NCBI GenBank assembly: GCA_951799445.1
Contig: OX637295.1
Location: forward strand, 17,608,001-17,672,000
Reading direction: 5' to 3'
Length of the DNA stretch: 64,000 nt
Source of the DNA: Pseudisothecium myosuroides
Taxonomy: Eukaryota > Streptophyta > Bryopsida > Hypnales > Lembophyllaceae
A program made the translations under genes and the position numbers. Each line of letters opens with the position of its first letter. Positions within the stretch are counted from its first letter, which is position 1. The notes beneath the pieces are model-generated. The model was not told where the DNA came from and made no database searches. It saw only the letters and a list, made by a program, of their open reading frames with translations. Below, one piece after another: positions 23,761 through 35,963 of this stretch.

Positions 23761-25177
23761 ATGGTAGAACTTTCAACAACTTCCCATGTTGGTTATATAG
23801 GGTGACCTATTCCTGACAACACTTGGATGCACTCTTGATTGGAAAAGATTCTTTGTTTGTTTGTACCTTCTTGTTCACTCATTCTTTTTCTTTCCTCATA
23901 ACATTGTTAACTAGATTTTGGGGGGGGGGGCTCTTTTCTTTTCTTCCAAATCAAGAGCCTGAGAGCCTCCCAAGCACTGCCAGCCAATAACCTTTACACA
24001 CTGACAACAAAGTGATTACATGTCCTCTAACCAGCCAATGGGCTTGACAGAATTATAACTCAATTCTCCCCCCATTTATCTAGGGGGAAATTATCCCTCC
24101 ACTTGGAAGAAGGCACAAAAGCTCGTTTAACAATGTTGTGCTTGCTTAGGGAGAAGTGCCAAAGCTAACCATGATAGGTGAGTCTATGAAACTGGAATGG
24201 ATCCAAATGAAAAATCCACATTTATATTGAATAAATTATTCATTCTTGGAAATTTTTAAATTTTTTTAAATTCTTGCATCCTTCCACATCCTTATATTTG
24301 CACACATTGAGCTCAATTTCTCAACAAATTTTCCATATCCTATAAGTTGAAATGCTTAAGTTATCAGAAATATCTTAATCCCTCAACATCCAAGTAATAA
24401 AAAAAATGCCATACAGTATTGTTCGAAGCTAAGGAGATGAGGCATCTTGAATGTTATAATCTCCAAATTAGGACAGTGAAAATGAGCCAAAAATTATCTC
24501 AAATGATATGAAACTCACTTACGAATGCAAATCAATGGTGAAATGTCCAGCAAGTCCTTACATTTTTTATGAAATGCTATAGAGTACAAAGGACCTTGAC
24601 AACGTTTCAAGCATGCCATCTAGACTAGGGTGTTGAAGGATTAGGTGATAAGTCCTTCCTAGATATCTACCAAAGTGTAAAATCTTCTCAGCATGGGTAG
24701 GACCATTGCCTAGTTAGAACACTTGCACCTAGGCGTGTTAGGCGTGGCTCCAACTACTCCTCGTGAACCCTCGCCAAAATCCATGCCCCACTATTACTCT
24801 TCCAATTTGAATTGAAACCGCAGGATCTTCAAAAATTAGCCCAAATAAAGAATAGTTGAAGGCTTTCTTTATTGACATATGATCATGTATTCAAGAAGAT
24901 CCAATCATCAGTCCTTGCCTAAAACATGGCAACGCATGATCATACTAGTTCAAAAATAATTAAGCAAAATCAACATAAACAATGACAAAAGGTGGTTTCA
25001 AGGGAGTGATAGCAATGAATGAAGGCCTTCATGGCACAATGGGGAATTCTCCTCCGCCTTCCACCCATAACCCCTAACGGGCCCTCCCAAACCCTTCTAG
25101 CACATCAATTTTGACGTGCCTGGGTAGTGAAGCTCATATACAATATTATGGACAAAGAAACAATTGGAACAAATAGA
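23761..25177. other. Intergenic DNA, nothing recognised
   Basis: Contains a G-run at about 23920-23930 but no gene or paired repeat that I could identify. Confidence 0.5.
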
Positions 25178-25257
25178 ATATATATAGATATAGATATAGA
25201 TATAGATATAGATATAGATATAGATATAGATATAGATATAGATAGAGAGAGAGAGAG
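25178..25257. repeat. (TATAGA)n microsatellite with a (GA)n end
   Basis: About eleven copies of the hexamer, then gagagagaga. The Leu-Tyr repeat frame on the opposite strand is a product of the repeat. Confidence 0.9.
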
Positions 25258-25533
25258 ACTTGCAAGCTTCCGTCTTGGTTGCTTAGAGCAATAATCACTT
25301 CTTGTAGCTTGGATAACTTAACCCTATATAAGGACATTTTAGACCTAAAAGGTCCAATCAATGACTTTATTGGTAACTGTAGAAATAAAAAATGCACCTA
25401 TTAGTCCAATAATTAGAGTATTTTGGCCGATGACTACCTTGGTTATAGGGGGGTTGCATCCTTCCAAAGTTAAAGCTTAGAGATATGGGGCCTAGGTATG
25501 GCGGGGCCAATCTGAAGGTTGACTACCCTTTAA

Positions 25534-26459
25534 CCCCTAAAATACCAAGGCATTTTCTAGCTCCGGAACCATTGAAAACTACCATTTTTATTGCAATCAC
25601 TCAGGAAACCAAAATATATAAACATTTTTTTCAAAATCTAATTGTAGGATCTTGTACTTCACTTGTTTGAAATCATGTGGTAAAAATTTCAAGAAGGTTG
25701 ACCATATCGACTGGAAGATATTAGCATTCAAAGTTGGGAAAAAAAAGTTTTTTTGAATTGTGGTATGCAATTTCAAATGACTTTGACGGCTATTTGTGGA
25801 TTTTTTTTGCACTATGGACCATAAAGTTTAAAAAAAAATTATGTTGAACATTTGAGTTGAGAGTCGGGAAAAAAAAATTGGAATATCAAAACTTAATTTT
25901 TTACATATAAAAAAATTATTCAGTAGAAATAGGTCCTAAATTGAATAAAACACTAAATTGTTAATAGCTCTTAGATGGAATTAGAACACCATAATTTCAA
26001 TGGTGGAATTGTTCTTGCAAACAAACTTAACTTTGTCAAAAAAAAAATTGAAAAAATTTGAAAATTGCATTCAAAAATTAATTCTATAAGTTGTTTTTTG
26101 AAGAACATGATTAGATTGCCCAAAAAATAAGATTGTCCATAACTTTTTCATTATTACTCCAAATAGATTGAATCAAAGCTTCAGATGTAGACAAAAATAT
26201 GATCTTTGAGATAAAAATAAAAATAAAATAAAAAATCAATTTTTTAAATTTTTTGTTCTGCCTGGCGAACTGCTTTTTTGACTTAGGGTGGCATAATTTT
26301 TGCTCCCAAGCACCAATTGAAAAATATATATATATTTAGAAAGCTAATGTGATTTCTTATCTTCAAAAAAAGTTTCAAGAAATCAAGTCAAAATTTGAGG
26401 TCACACAGGCTTGCCCAAAATCCCAAGTGTCCCCCGAAGGGACTTTGGAACTTTAGGGG
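25534..26459. mobile_element. TTAA-family element b, 926 bp
   Basis: Left TTAA at 25530-25533, then CCCCTAAAATACCAAGG. The right end is the complement of CCCCTAAAGTTCC, followed by ttat (a mutated TTAA). The interior is collinear with element l at 60315-61235. Shared segments include taggatcttg.acttcacttg, the gattggaagatattagcattc equivalent, cataactttttcattatta and the right-hand palindrome around gtcccccgaagggac. Non-coding. Confidence 0.85.
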
Positions 26460-26926
26460 TTATATAATGGTCTAATCATTATTAAATCATCTTCTTTGCA
26501 AGACCTCCCTTTTTTGCACAAAATTCCAAAGATCATAACATTCAGTAGCCTTCAGAGAGGTTGTCATTTTCTCTCCGAAGTCCTTATATACAAAATTCAT
26601 CCACACATCATGGAAAATTAATGTAAGCTTCAATATTAGGATAGTAGCAGTATATAATTGCAATGCTCCATTATTTTTGTTAATTTTGCAACCAAACCAA
26701 TTTTAATGATGGTTTGCCAAAAATACCAAGAATCTTTGGAACCAAATATCAAAGACATTTTCCCAACTGTCATCAAAACAAATTTGATGGTAAAATGAAG
26801 GAATTCTTTATTAACATTTGATGATTTAGAGTGTGGAGACGTCATTTTTATATTGAGATCCATTGTCCATGTTGAATCCTCAAAGGGTATGGGATAATTA
26901 GAATGAGATGAGAGCTTCATCACTCA

Positions 26927-27326
26927 TTGTCAAAACATAAAAATTATGTTTAAAGTAGAGTTTTAGACCTCACTTAGGCATAGTAGAATAACTCTTCTCA
27001 AAAAACTTTGAACTAAAGAAAGTTGGTAAATCAAGCTAATTTTCATCTCTAAATTTTTTTTGAGATTTCAAACCTCCAATCAAAAGTTATAGACAAAATT
27101 CAAAGAGGATGTTTGAAAATGTCAAAGAAAATGTCCCTTCCAACCCCTCTTTGAAATTTGTCCATAACTTTTGATTGGAGGCTTGAAATAGCAAATGGAT
27201 TTTTAGAGATAAATTTTAACTTGATTTCCCAACTTTTCTTAGTTCAAAGTTTCTAAATAAGTTATTCTACTATGCCTAAATGAGGTCTGAAATTTTACTT
27301 CAAACACAATTCTTACTGTTGACTTA
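26927..27326. repeat. Long hairpin, about 180-bp arms
   Basis: The arms 26927-27108 and about 27146-27326 are imperfect reverse complements with a loop of about 37 nt. Paired blocks include ggcatagtagaataact, ctttgaact, cctccaatcaaaagttat and caaagagg with their complements. Non-coding. It is a foldback transposon or a natural siRNA-type hairpin if transcribed. Confidence 0.75.
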
Positions 27327-27466
27327 ACTTTGAGTGTTTGGACTTCTATTCATTCTAATTTACGTATCCCACATGGTTTGTTTAACCTCTTACCACCCCA
27401 TATGTATATATAGAGCTTGTCTTCTCATTTTGTAACACAAATCATGTGTAGCTTTTGAAGCAAAAC

Positions 27467-27665
27467 AAAGTAATTCATATGTTGATTATTATTCTCAATG
27501 AATTGATTGCTATTTTGTTTAAAGTTTTTTTTAGAAGTATTGAAACTGATTTTGCTATTGACCAATGTGCAGTTGCAAAATAAGTTTTACAACTTGTAAG
27601 AAAAAACTTTAAACAAAATAGCATTCAATTCATTGAGAACATTAAATCAACAATTGAATTACTTC
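27467..27665. repeat. Second hairpin, about 72-bp arms
   Basis: The arms 27467-27537 and 27593-27665 pair at about 60 of 72 positions, including ctcaatgaattga, gctattttgtttaaag and their complements. The loop is about 55 nt. It directly abuts the truncated end of TTAA element c. Confidence 0.75.
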
Positions 27666-27667
27666 AC

Positions 27668-28287
27668 TTATTTGGACTAGTAATGAAAAAGTCATGGACA
27701 ATCTTTTTTTGGGGCAATCTAAGCATCTTCTTGAAAAATTAACTTATAAATTCATTTTTGAATTCAATTTTTACAATTTTTCAAAGAAAATTGTCAGATA
27801 GGGTTAAATTTGCTTTCTAGAACAATCTCACCATTGGAATTATTATATTTCAATTCCATCTTTAGTTAGAACTTTTAACAATTTAGTTTTCCCTTCAATC
27901 TTGAATCTATTTCTACGTAACAATTTTTTAATGAGTGAAAATTAAGTGTTTTTTGTTGATTCTTTTTTCTAGACTTTAGACTCAATTATTTAACGTAAAA
28001 AATAAAAAATAAAAATTAGTAGTGCAAAAATTTTAAGTTAAGAAGATTCTAGTCGAGTAACGGGTGTAAAAAAAACTTGTTTTCTTTACTTTAAATGCAA
28101 ATATCATATAATCTACACAATCAAAGTAATTGAAATTTTGCCATGCATTCTTATACCAATCTAGCGTAAGATTCTACGGTTTGATATGCAGAAAAAATAA
28201 TAATTTTTAAATTTTTTGGCTCTTTGCAATAGAAATGGCAGTTTTGGGTGTTTTTTGATGGAAAAAAAGACCATGGGACTTTAGAAG
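27668..28287. mobile_element. TTAA-family element c, truncated
   Basis: The right end is gggactttagaag followed by TTAA at 28288-28291. The interior matches element f (48223-49157), including the aagtcatggacaatctt equivalent and the gatctaacgg..tgatatgcagaa part. The left third is missing, and the break lies at the hairpin 27467-27665. Confidence 0.65.
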
Positions 28288-28291
28288 TTAA

Positions 28292-29152
28292 ACCTTTTGT
28301 TAAACTTTGTAACCTTTTATTCTAAATTTTTCCACTTTATTCAATCGTACCTTCCCATGTGCAGTTGTAACATCAAAGGAGTAAAAGCAACAAACATGCC
28401 CATTGGACTAACAAACTAGATGGATATATGATCTAAATAAATATGGTTTTTAGAGGTTTTATTTTAGGATTTGGAAAAAAAAATTATTAGTCATTTGTAT
28501 AATATTATTAGATGACATAGTATAGGCCTTAAAATTTGACATGGATTTCCATATTGGAATTAGGATGCCTACAGTTGGTGTGGGTGCCAACCATATGGTA
28601 GCCAATAGGTTGGATACAAGGGCCAATGGATATGGAATGTAGGCACCAATAGGTGGGATAGGCAACAACAATTGAATGCAAACTTTGTGTCCAAACACCA
28701 ACATGTTAATTTTAACAAGTTAATGCTCTTCAACATGGCATGTATTATTAATACAACCATAACAATCTAACTTTTATCAAATCTTCAATTTTTGGTCTTT
28801 TTTTGTAATTATTATTATTCACTAAAATATTTTGACATTCAATAGTTTTTACCAAATCAATTCAAATTTTGAGTATTAGTCAATATACACGGCCCTTCCT
28901 TGTAAAACATCTAATTGTAATTAATGCATCTTTGTGAAGTCCACAATCAAATCCTTCTTCTTTAATTTTTTAAAGATTTTTGTTGTAGTTTTTAATAAAA
29001 GAAATCTCTAAAATCAATATTGTCTATTTTTTTTATTGAAATATAAAATAAATTGTGATTATTGAAGACACAATATTTTAAAATTCAACATCTTTTTATT
29101 TGTAGATTTAAATTTTATAAAATCTTGGATGTAAATACCCCTATCTTTCTCC
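28292..29152. other. Intergenic DNA, nothing recognised
   Basis: AT-rich, no gene or paired repeat found. Confidence 0.5.
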
Positions 29153-29156
29153 TTAA

Positions 29157-30056
29157 CCCCTAAAAGACCAGACTACGTTTTTTGGTTGTATAGAAATTTT
29201 GGGCAAGTACGTGTGAAGGAGGATATGCATATTTTAGGCTGAAATTTTACTAGAAGGTGGGGACGAGGAATATCTTTCATATGCACTAAATTTCATGACG
29301 TTTTGTAATATGAGTCAAAAGTTTTAGCCTAATATGTTACTTTTTTGTAACTGGGTAGTCTGAGCAAATCGGAAAAAATCACTTTTTTCAAAAATAAAAA
29401 TTTGAAATTGATTTTCTAGATTTATGTATACATAAAAAGTTTTGAATCATTCCATTTCAATCAATGGGTCAAAAGTTATGAGGAGTTTTAATTTACTCTA
29501 AAATAAACTTTGAAGTCGTTTATTAACTCAATTTTCAATATTTTTGGAAAAAAATAAAATCCTAGGATGTGGATTTTTTATTATGACATTACAACCGTTG
29601 GGATTGGCATTTTTTAATTCCATAATTAAATTCTTAACAATTTAGTATTTTTAATCATTCTCTACTTCTTTCTACTTACTATTTTTTTCCTATATGTTGG
29701 ACAATTCCAAATGATGTGAAATTTTTCAAGCATATAGCCAACTTGTTTAGAAAACTGAATTCAAAGAAGCACTACCATTTTCAACATTTTTTCATTCAAA
29801 AGTGGGCTTGTGAAGTGCAGCTGCCCGGTTTTTCGTAGGATTGAAAAAATGGTTTTGGTGAATTTGAATGCTTACACCTTACGATCCACAAAGTGGAATT
29901 TTCTGAAATTTTTACCACATGTTATCAAGTCATCATACTACAAGATCCTACAGTTACATGTGTCAAAAATTGTTTTTTTCCAAAAATTTGGTAGTTGCAC
30001 TAGAAGTGGCAGTTTTGGAGCGTTTGGGTGAATACATAGGCATGGAACTTTAGGGG
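29157..30056. mobile_element. TTAA-family element d, 900 bp
   Basis: Exact TTAA at 29153-29156 and 30057-30060. Left end CCCCTAAAAGACCAGAC; right end the complement of CCCCTAAAGTTCC. Collinear with element a (same orientation) and with element i (opposite orientation). Confidence 0.88.
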
Positions 30057-30382
30057 TTAAAGACCAAAGGTAGCCTAAATTTTTATATTTTTATATTTTT
30101 AGAACCTCTTTGTTCATCGTCCAAAATTAGGACATTAGAGTACTAAATGATCATATAAAATTATTCCAACCTTGAATTGTTGTGGAAGACAAAAACTATC
30201 AAATGATTGATTTTCAAAGAATTTGTAGAAATGAAGACTACACACTTCTTCATCCAAGAATCTAATAATTGTTTCATTTTTATTTATTTTTGAAATACAT
30301 GGACAATTTATTCCATTGCTCCAAACAAAACATCACAAAGGAATCAAACCTCAACAAAGGAAATATCATAAAAAAGCCTTAA

Positions 30383-30620
30383 CCCTGTAAGGACACTATG
30401 GACCAAAGCGGTCTAATGGATGACATAGAATCCTTTTATATAAGGCATAAGTGCATGATATAGAATCCTTTCGCATAAGACATAAGTGCATATGTTCATC
30501 CTTGGAATTTTGTGTGAAAAGAGAAGGTCTTGCACAATAATTTGACCTCCAATGACTCCTTTTAGTGTGTTTTTTAAGTAGATGACTCACACTATACCAA
30601 AAAGGATGATTTCCAGTGAC
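30383..30620. repeat. Repeat R3, copy a
   Basis: Preceded by TTAA (30379-30382) and CCCTGTAAGGACAC. It shares gaatcctt.tatataag, gatgttcatccttggaattt, gtgaaaagagaaggtc and tttgacctccaatga with copies at 54706-54882 and 55985-56200. The internal TTAA at 30574-30577 corresponds to the site where element i is inserted in copy b. Confidence 0.7.
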
Positions 30621-32384
30621 AGAGCCATCCTTATAGGAATATAATCTAACAAGGACAAGGAGGATCAAATGCATGAAACTGTACACACAACGAATGCAAC
30701 TGTTTATCATGGAATCAATTTTTGGCCAACCACCTTGGTAATAGGATCGCATCCTGGCTTCCAAGTTCCAACAACGTCAATAAGACAAGAAACCCACACA
30801 ACAGTCAAAGAGTGTCCGACAAATCTGATAATTTTTTGGCTGCCTACCTCGGTGATAGGCCTCGTTGTCCTCTTCTCTTCCAGAGTTATAAAGATCATGC
30901 AGTCAGGTCTATGTGGGAGTACACATGAGCAACGTCAGAGCGTCAGAACGTCAGGGGAGGCAGGCTTTACAGGCATCAAAGGGAAAGGATAGCTGGCCTG
31001 ACACTTCCAAGGACACAAAACACAATTGTTGAAGTTTATCAGCCGAAAGGCAAAAAAATATCATCTGAGCAAGTGTTGAATGCCGCACTGCTTTCTGCAC
31101 AGAATTTGAGTTCCTACGGCACTAACTCAGCATGAATGATTGAGGGGGTAGCTCCGACTCCCTCCGCCACATTCGAGGAATGTGAAAAAGCTGAGAGAAC
31201 CCAAGTTGATCACCTCAGTCTCTCACTCATTCTACGCAACGGACAATTACTGTTCATTTGCATCACAGGAAAAAGAAAAAGGAAAAAGGAAAAAAGGAAA
31301 AAAGCTGAACCAAACATCGAGTGGAACTAGGTACAATACAAAACTATTTATTATAACGGCATTTTACCTGCAGAAAACTTTCCAATACGGAACCAACCGT
31401 CTCCTGACGCCATTAATGAGAAGTAAATATCTGCTTTCAAGGAAAGAGAGAAAAAAACAGATGAATAGAAGGCAGAGCCTCAACGAAATAATGCTTCAAA
31501 AAGGAAAAAAGCTTTAAAGAGATATATAAGTGGCACGTACATACCATTCTAGAACAGCCTAGAATGGATCTCATTGCAGTGAGAAGAAGATATCCTCGGA
31601 AGGAATACAGGAGGACCGCTGGGCTTTCCATTTCAAGCCTTTCAAGGAAGCAATCATTGACAAAACTTGAATTCAAATAAGGGAAGCGTATTCCTTCGTT
31701 TTAAGGAAGTGGGCCCAAGGGAACAAAAGGAAAGCCTTCAAGAGCGTTACTCAAGCAAAAGCTTGCAACTAACCGTGGAGGCAATCCCAGTCTCGAACAT
31801 CGGGTACCAATCCCTGATTGAAGGAGAACAGAGTGCTACCATGTCAAAACCGAAAACGCAAACGATTAGGAGAGTTAGGTACATCGAAACGAGTACCGCA
31901 AACAAGGCTAAATATGCAGTTGCATCGAGGAAAATACTCAAATGAAAAAGAGATTTTTACCTTTTTAATAACATGGGACACACTCAGGTCACCAAGAAAG
32001 GTCGTCAAAGCGCCCCATGAGAGCCCATCAACATCTTGTGTAATTTTGAACTGGATCCTTGGGGTACAAGAGGTCCAATTTCGGACATCAACATTGTGAG
32101 GTAAATGAGATGGCCCCCAAATAGCACGGCAGGTGTTCTCCTATAGAATATATATGTGTACTAAGCTCTCTGCTAGGGTGTATAACAGATATTAATGTAC
32201 AGTATCCAAAGCAAACAGGACCCCAAGCTGACTGCAAGCTGGCCTTCCAAAGGCCAAGCCAGTACCATAGGTGGTAGCCGTCTTCCTCACACACCCTGTG
32301 GCTTCTCACAAGAAGAACACCAGTATGGACAGCAGTCCCAGACCCGGAAAGCAGGGAAGAAGAATTAAGTATAATTGTTTGTCA
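30621..32384. other. Intergenic DNA and probable 3' UTR of the auxin receptor
   Basis: No credible gene. The part nearest 32384 should include the receptor's 3' UTR (minus strand), but I cannot place the poly(A) site. An A-rich purine tract lies at about 31266-31305. Confidence 0.4.
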
Positions 32385-35298
32385 CTACAATAAGCCTACA
32401 AAAGGCGGGGCATCCGTGCGGGGCCCTGCAAGGGTGCGGTAAACGTACAACTTCTCCACGTGGTCGTCCGGGTGGTCAAAGAGTAAGCTCTCTTCACTGA
32501 TGATTTCGACGTTGAGAGACTGGTTCTTCTGTGCCAGGAACTGGCAGCCATCCAGGGTGACTTTGCAGGAGGACATCCACAACGCGCGCATGGACTCGTA
32601 CTTCTCGATGCCCGTCAAAAGGGCCTCATCCCCAAAAGGACAGTCCCTCACCTCCAACTTGCGCAGTTTGGGGCAGCCTTCCAGCACATACTGCATCCCC
32701 AAATCGGTATCGCCAGCAAATGCTATTGACAAAGTCTCTAACTTCTTCGCATATTGACCAATATACTCGAAAGTCTTATCAGTCAGAAGCCCGGAGAGTG
32801 ACAAACGCCGGAGATCTGTACACTGCTTGCACACTTCACCAAAGCCATAATCCAAGGTTTCTTTCGTAACGCAGTCGACCTGGTACACCCTCATGATGCA
32901 CAACCGAAAGTGGGTCATTTTGGGGCAGTTCCTCGCAAATCTCGCCATGGCTGCGTTAGTCATCTGCTTGCAGAAGTAGAGAATCTTCCGCATTTCGCGA
33001 CATCCCTCAGAGATGGCGAGGAACCCCTTTTCAGTGACAAGGCCGTCCTCCATGAGGGAATACACACGGAGCTCCCTCAAGTCCTTGCATGTTCGAGCTG
33101 CCCACATTAAACCCTCGTCGCCCACATGGTCTTGAACCTGGAAAACCCAGAAGACATCTAGGAATTGTTAAAATGCTGACTCAGGACAGCTCACGATCAT
33201 CTATCCATGATGGAGGTCAAAGTCATGACGGTAATTAGGGTTAGGTTTGCGTGACTGTCACAAAGCTTCTAGCAAACCAAATAGTAGCTACTAAAAAAGT
33301 CGCTTTCTCCAGCTCATACTAATAATCCTACACAAGAATTGGAGACACGAACTCATCACCCAACGTGTGCGGATATATCACATCACAGATGATTCTGCTT
33401 GAAGTGCTAAAGAGCAGGCTAGAGATGGGACTTAGGTTCTTGACGTGTATCGAATTTTCACATTGTAAGAAACTCTAACTTGGAAGACCGTTTCAAATAA
33501 GAACCAAGAAGTTATCAGGAATTGATGTCTCTACAGGAATTAATGTCTCTACAATGAAGGGGAGCAACCAACCAGTAGGCGCTGCAGCTTTTTGCAATAT
33601 GAGATGAGAATGGAGAAATCTCTTTCTGAGAGGAAGATATTCGAGAGGTCGAGGGTGAGAAGCTCCCGATAAATTGGAATCAACGCGTGAAGACAATTTG
33701 GGACAATATCCCAGAGTCCCGAAAGAGTCCGAATATTCTTGCACCCACCAAAGGAGGCCAGAAGCTCATCCTGTGTTGAGGGATTCAGGCCATTGTGGTT
33801 GAAAACCCCGGTGCCAAGCTCCACGAGCTGCGGAGCTCGCACTAAAATCCTTCGCAACTGATCCAGAGACATCTCCTTGTTCAACTTCAACCTCTTCAGA
33901 CTTCGACAGCGATCCACCAGTGCCTCCAGATGCTTAAACTCAACTTCACCCACTTTACTTTTGATGGTCGCAAAGTTGAGACACTCTAACGACGTTTGAG
34001 TTTCAGGAAACGCTTTCAACCACTCTAAATTCTGGATTTCCATGTCATTCTCTTGGAGATCCAGCTCCGTGAGGTTCCTGTGCGCAGGAAAACACAAAAT
34101 GCTTAGGTCTTCGAAATAGCAAACTCCGAACAAAACACACACTTACATGTGGAAACCTGTCTTTTACAATCAGAGGTGGAAAATGCAAACTTAGTGTTCT
34201 GTTGGGATTGGATACATGGCCAAAGAATTGTGTACAAGAAAATGCAATATACAATATTTTGGTTTGTTATGTGACCCTCAAACCAAGAAAGATGCATATT
34301 CCAGAACCTACTCCTTTTAGTAAGCAGGGGAAATAGTAAACATAGAGGGCTCATTTCGCATTAAAAATTGCAAGAGTTTCTTATGAGAAAATAATATGTC
34401 TTCCCACTGGCAAGGGATAATATTTCTCATAACGAGACTCTACTTTCACGTTCAAGGGTGAAAAGAAGGGCTTTGTAAAGCTAAAGCAGTTCCACATTAT
34501 GGAAAATAACATGCCTCTCCTCATTCAATGAGAGGCTGTCAACTGTACTCAAATAGGGTACATCGAGGGTATGTACACATCTGATTAAACAACTTTCACA
34601 AGCGAGAGTGCATGTCCAAGCCCATTTGTGACTTAACCCTTTCTTACGAGACACACACTCTGCACTTGCACAGTCCAAGTATATCCTCACAATCTGTCCC
34701 ACTGTGTACACATCTGATTGGACAGGTTCCAGGATTTCAGTTGCAAACACAAGTAAGAGTGCATTTCAAAGAACATGAATTCCGCCAAAGGCGTATCGTA
34801 AGAGATTGTGGCCTCTAAAACACCGAACAGCATGAAATTTCACCTGCAACCCCTTGAAATCGCCGTAAGTCCCTCGGTGCTGAACCCATCACAGCTCGTC
34901 ATCCTTAACGCCCTAAAATTGGGGAAGCAACTGGCGACCATCCTCAAGCTCTCATCCGACACCGTCATCCTCTTCAACCGCAGCTCCTCCAACCCCGAGT
35001 AGTGCTCCACCAGAGCCTCCACCCAGGGCTGAAGGAAAGCGCCCCAATTGGGAGGCACCAGGCCGAAATCCGTGAACCGGGGCCGCCCTTTCATTTCCAG
35101 GGAGGTCAGTTTGGGGAACCGACGAAGGAGAATGGCAGGGGAGAGCGCGTAGCAGTTCCCGATGAAGACCTTGCGGCGGCTCCATCCTTCGGCTTTGAAC
35201 CAAGCCTTGCAGACGAGAGAGACGGAGTTGCGGTCCTTGTGGGCGTCCAGAAAGACCAAGACGTGCTCCAGAACCTCGTCGGGGAAGACGAAGGGCAT
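32385..35298 (-). CDS. AFB: TIR1/AFB-family auxin receptor F-box protein (3 exons)
   Basis: This is the substrate receptor of an SCF ubiquitin ligase that binds auxin and Aux/IAA repressors in the nucleus. Exons in coding order are 35298-34844, 34077-33573 and 33137-32385, giving 571 codons with stop and 570 aa. The start is the ATG opening MPFVFPDEVLEHVLVFL; the open frame upstream begins only with TTG. Residues 1-45 form the F-box, and the rest is leucine-rich repeats ending at PRTDAPPFVGLL. By alignment from memory to Arabidopsis TIR1, the auxin-carboxylate Arg403 (FRLCIM), Arg435/Arg436/Ser438 (RRLSLSG), Phe79 and Phe82 are conserved. His78 is replaced by Arg (KGRPRFTDF), as in AFB4/AFB5. 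The C-terminus also resembles AFB5. It lacks a good match to the miR393 site. A tandem repeat lies immediately upstream. Confidence 0.96.
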
Positions 35299-35328
35299 CG
35301 CTAACGGCCGATGCAGAGGATCCAAACG

Positions 35329-35963
35329 CAATTGATAATCTATTCTTACACTAATTCTCTACTCGTGACGTGGGGTTCATCACTCTTATGTTTTCAAGAG
35401 CGCTTGCCAACTTTCACGGCCTACCAAATGCGGATCCTATTGGGAAAATGAGTCACCGAAGATGGAAATCAAGCTCCTGAAGTACCAATCGCAATTGATG
35501 TCCTTACTCTCACAGTAACCACACCACTTTCATCACTTTTATCTTTTCAAGAGAGCTTGTCAACTTCCACTATCCCCTACAGCTTCTACTGTATTGGGAA
35601 AATGAGTCACTGTAGATGGAAACTGACCTCCTGAAGTACCAAGCGCAATTGATGCCTCTATTCTTACAATATCCAAAATTTTCGTGACATGAGGCTCATC
35701 ACTCTTTCCTTTTCAAGAGCGCTTGACAACTTCCACGGCCTACCATCTGCAGCTCCGATTGGGAAAATGAGTCACTAGGGATGGAAACCGAGCTCCTGAA
35801 GTACCAAGCGCAATTGATACTCTGTTCTCACACGAACCTCAGGTGGCGCTCATCACGATTATCTTTTCAATCAACTTCCACGACCTACCATCTGCAGTTT
35901 CTATTGAGAAAATGCGTTCACGGTAGATGGAAACCAAGCTCCTAAAGTAAGAATTACAACGAC
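35329..35963 (-). repeat. Four tandem 154-165-bp repeats upstream of the auxin receptor
   Basis: Units begin at CAATTGAT at 35329, 35492, 35646 and 35811; the fourth ends near 35960. Each contains, in + orientation, the pattern tcatcac..ttttcaagag, caacttccacggcctacca, ttgggaaaatgagtcac, gatggaaa, and ctcctgaagtaccaa. The array ends 31 bp from the start codon of the receptor, so it is promoter or 5' UTR sequence. On the coding strand it carries several ATG triplets. Confidence 0.9.

Noticed and set aside
25146..25397. Leu-Tyr repeat frame on the minus strand
   Set aside because: Product of the TATAGA microsatellite.
35299..35331. Eleven extra residues upstream of the auxin-receptor ATG
   Set aside because: The longer frame begins with TTG, which is not a plausible plant start. 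The ATG at 35298 matches the family's N-terminus.
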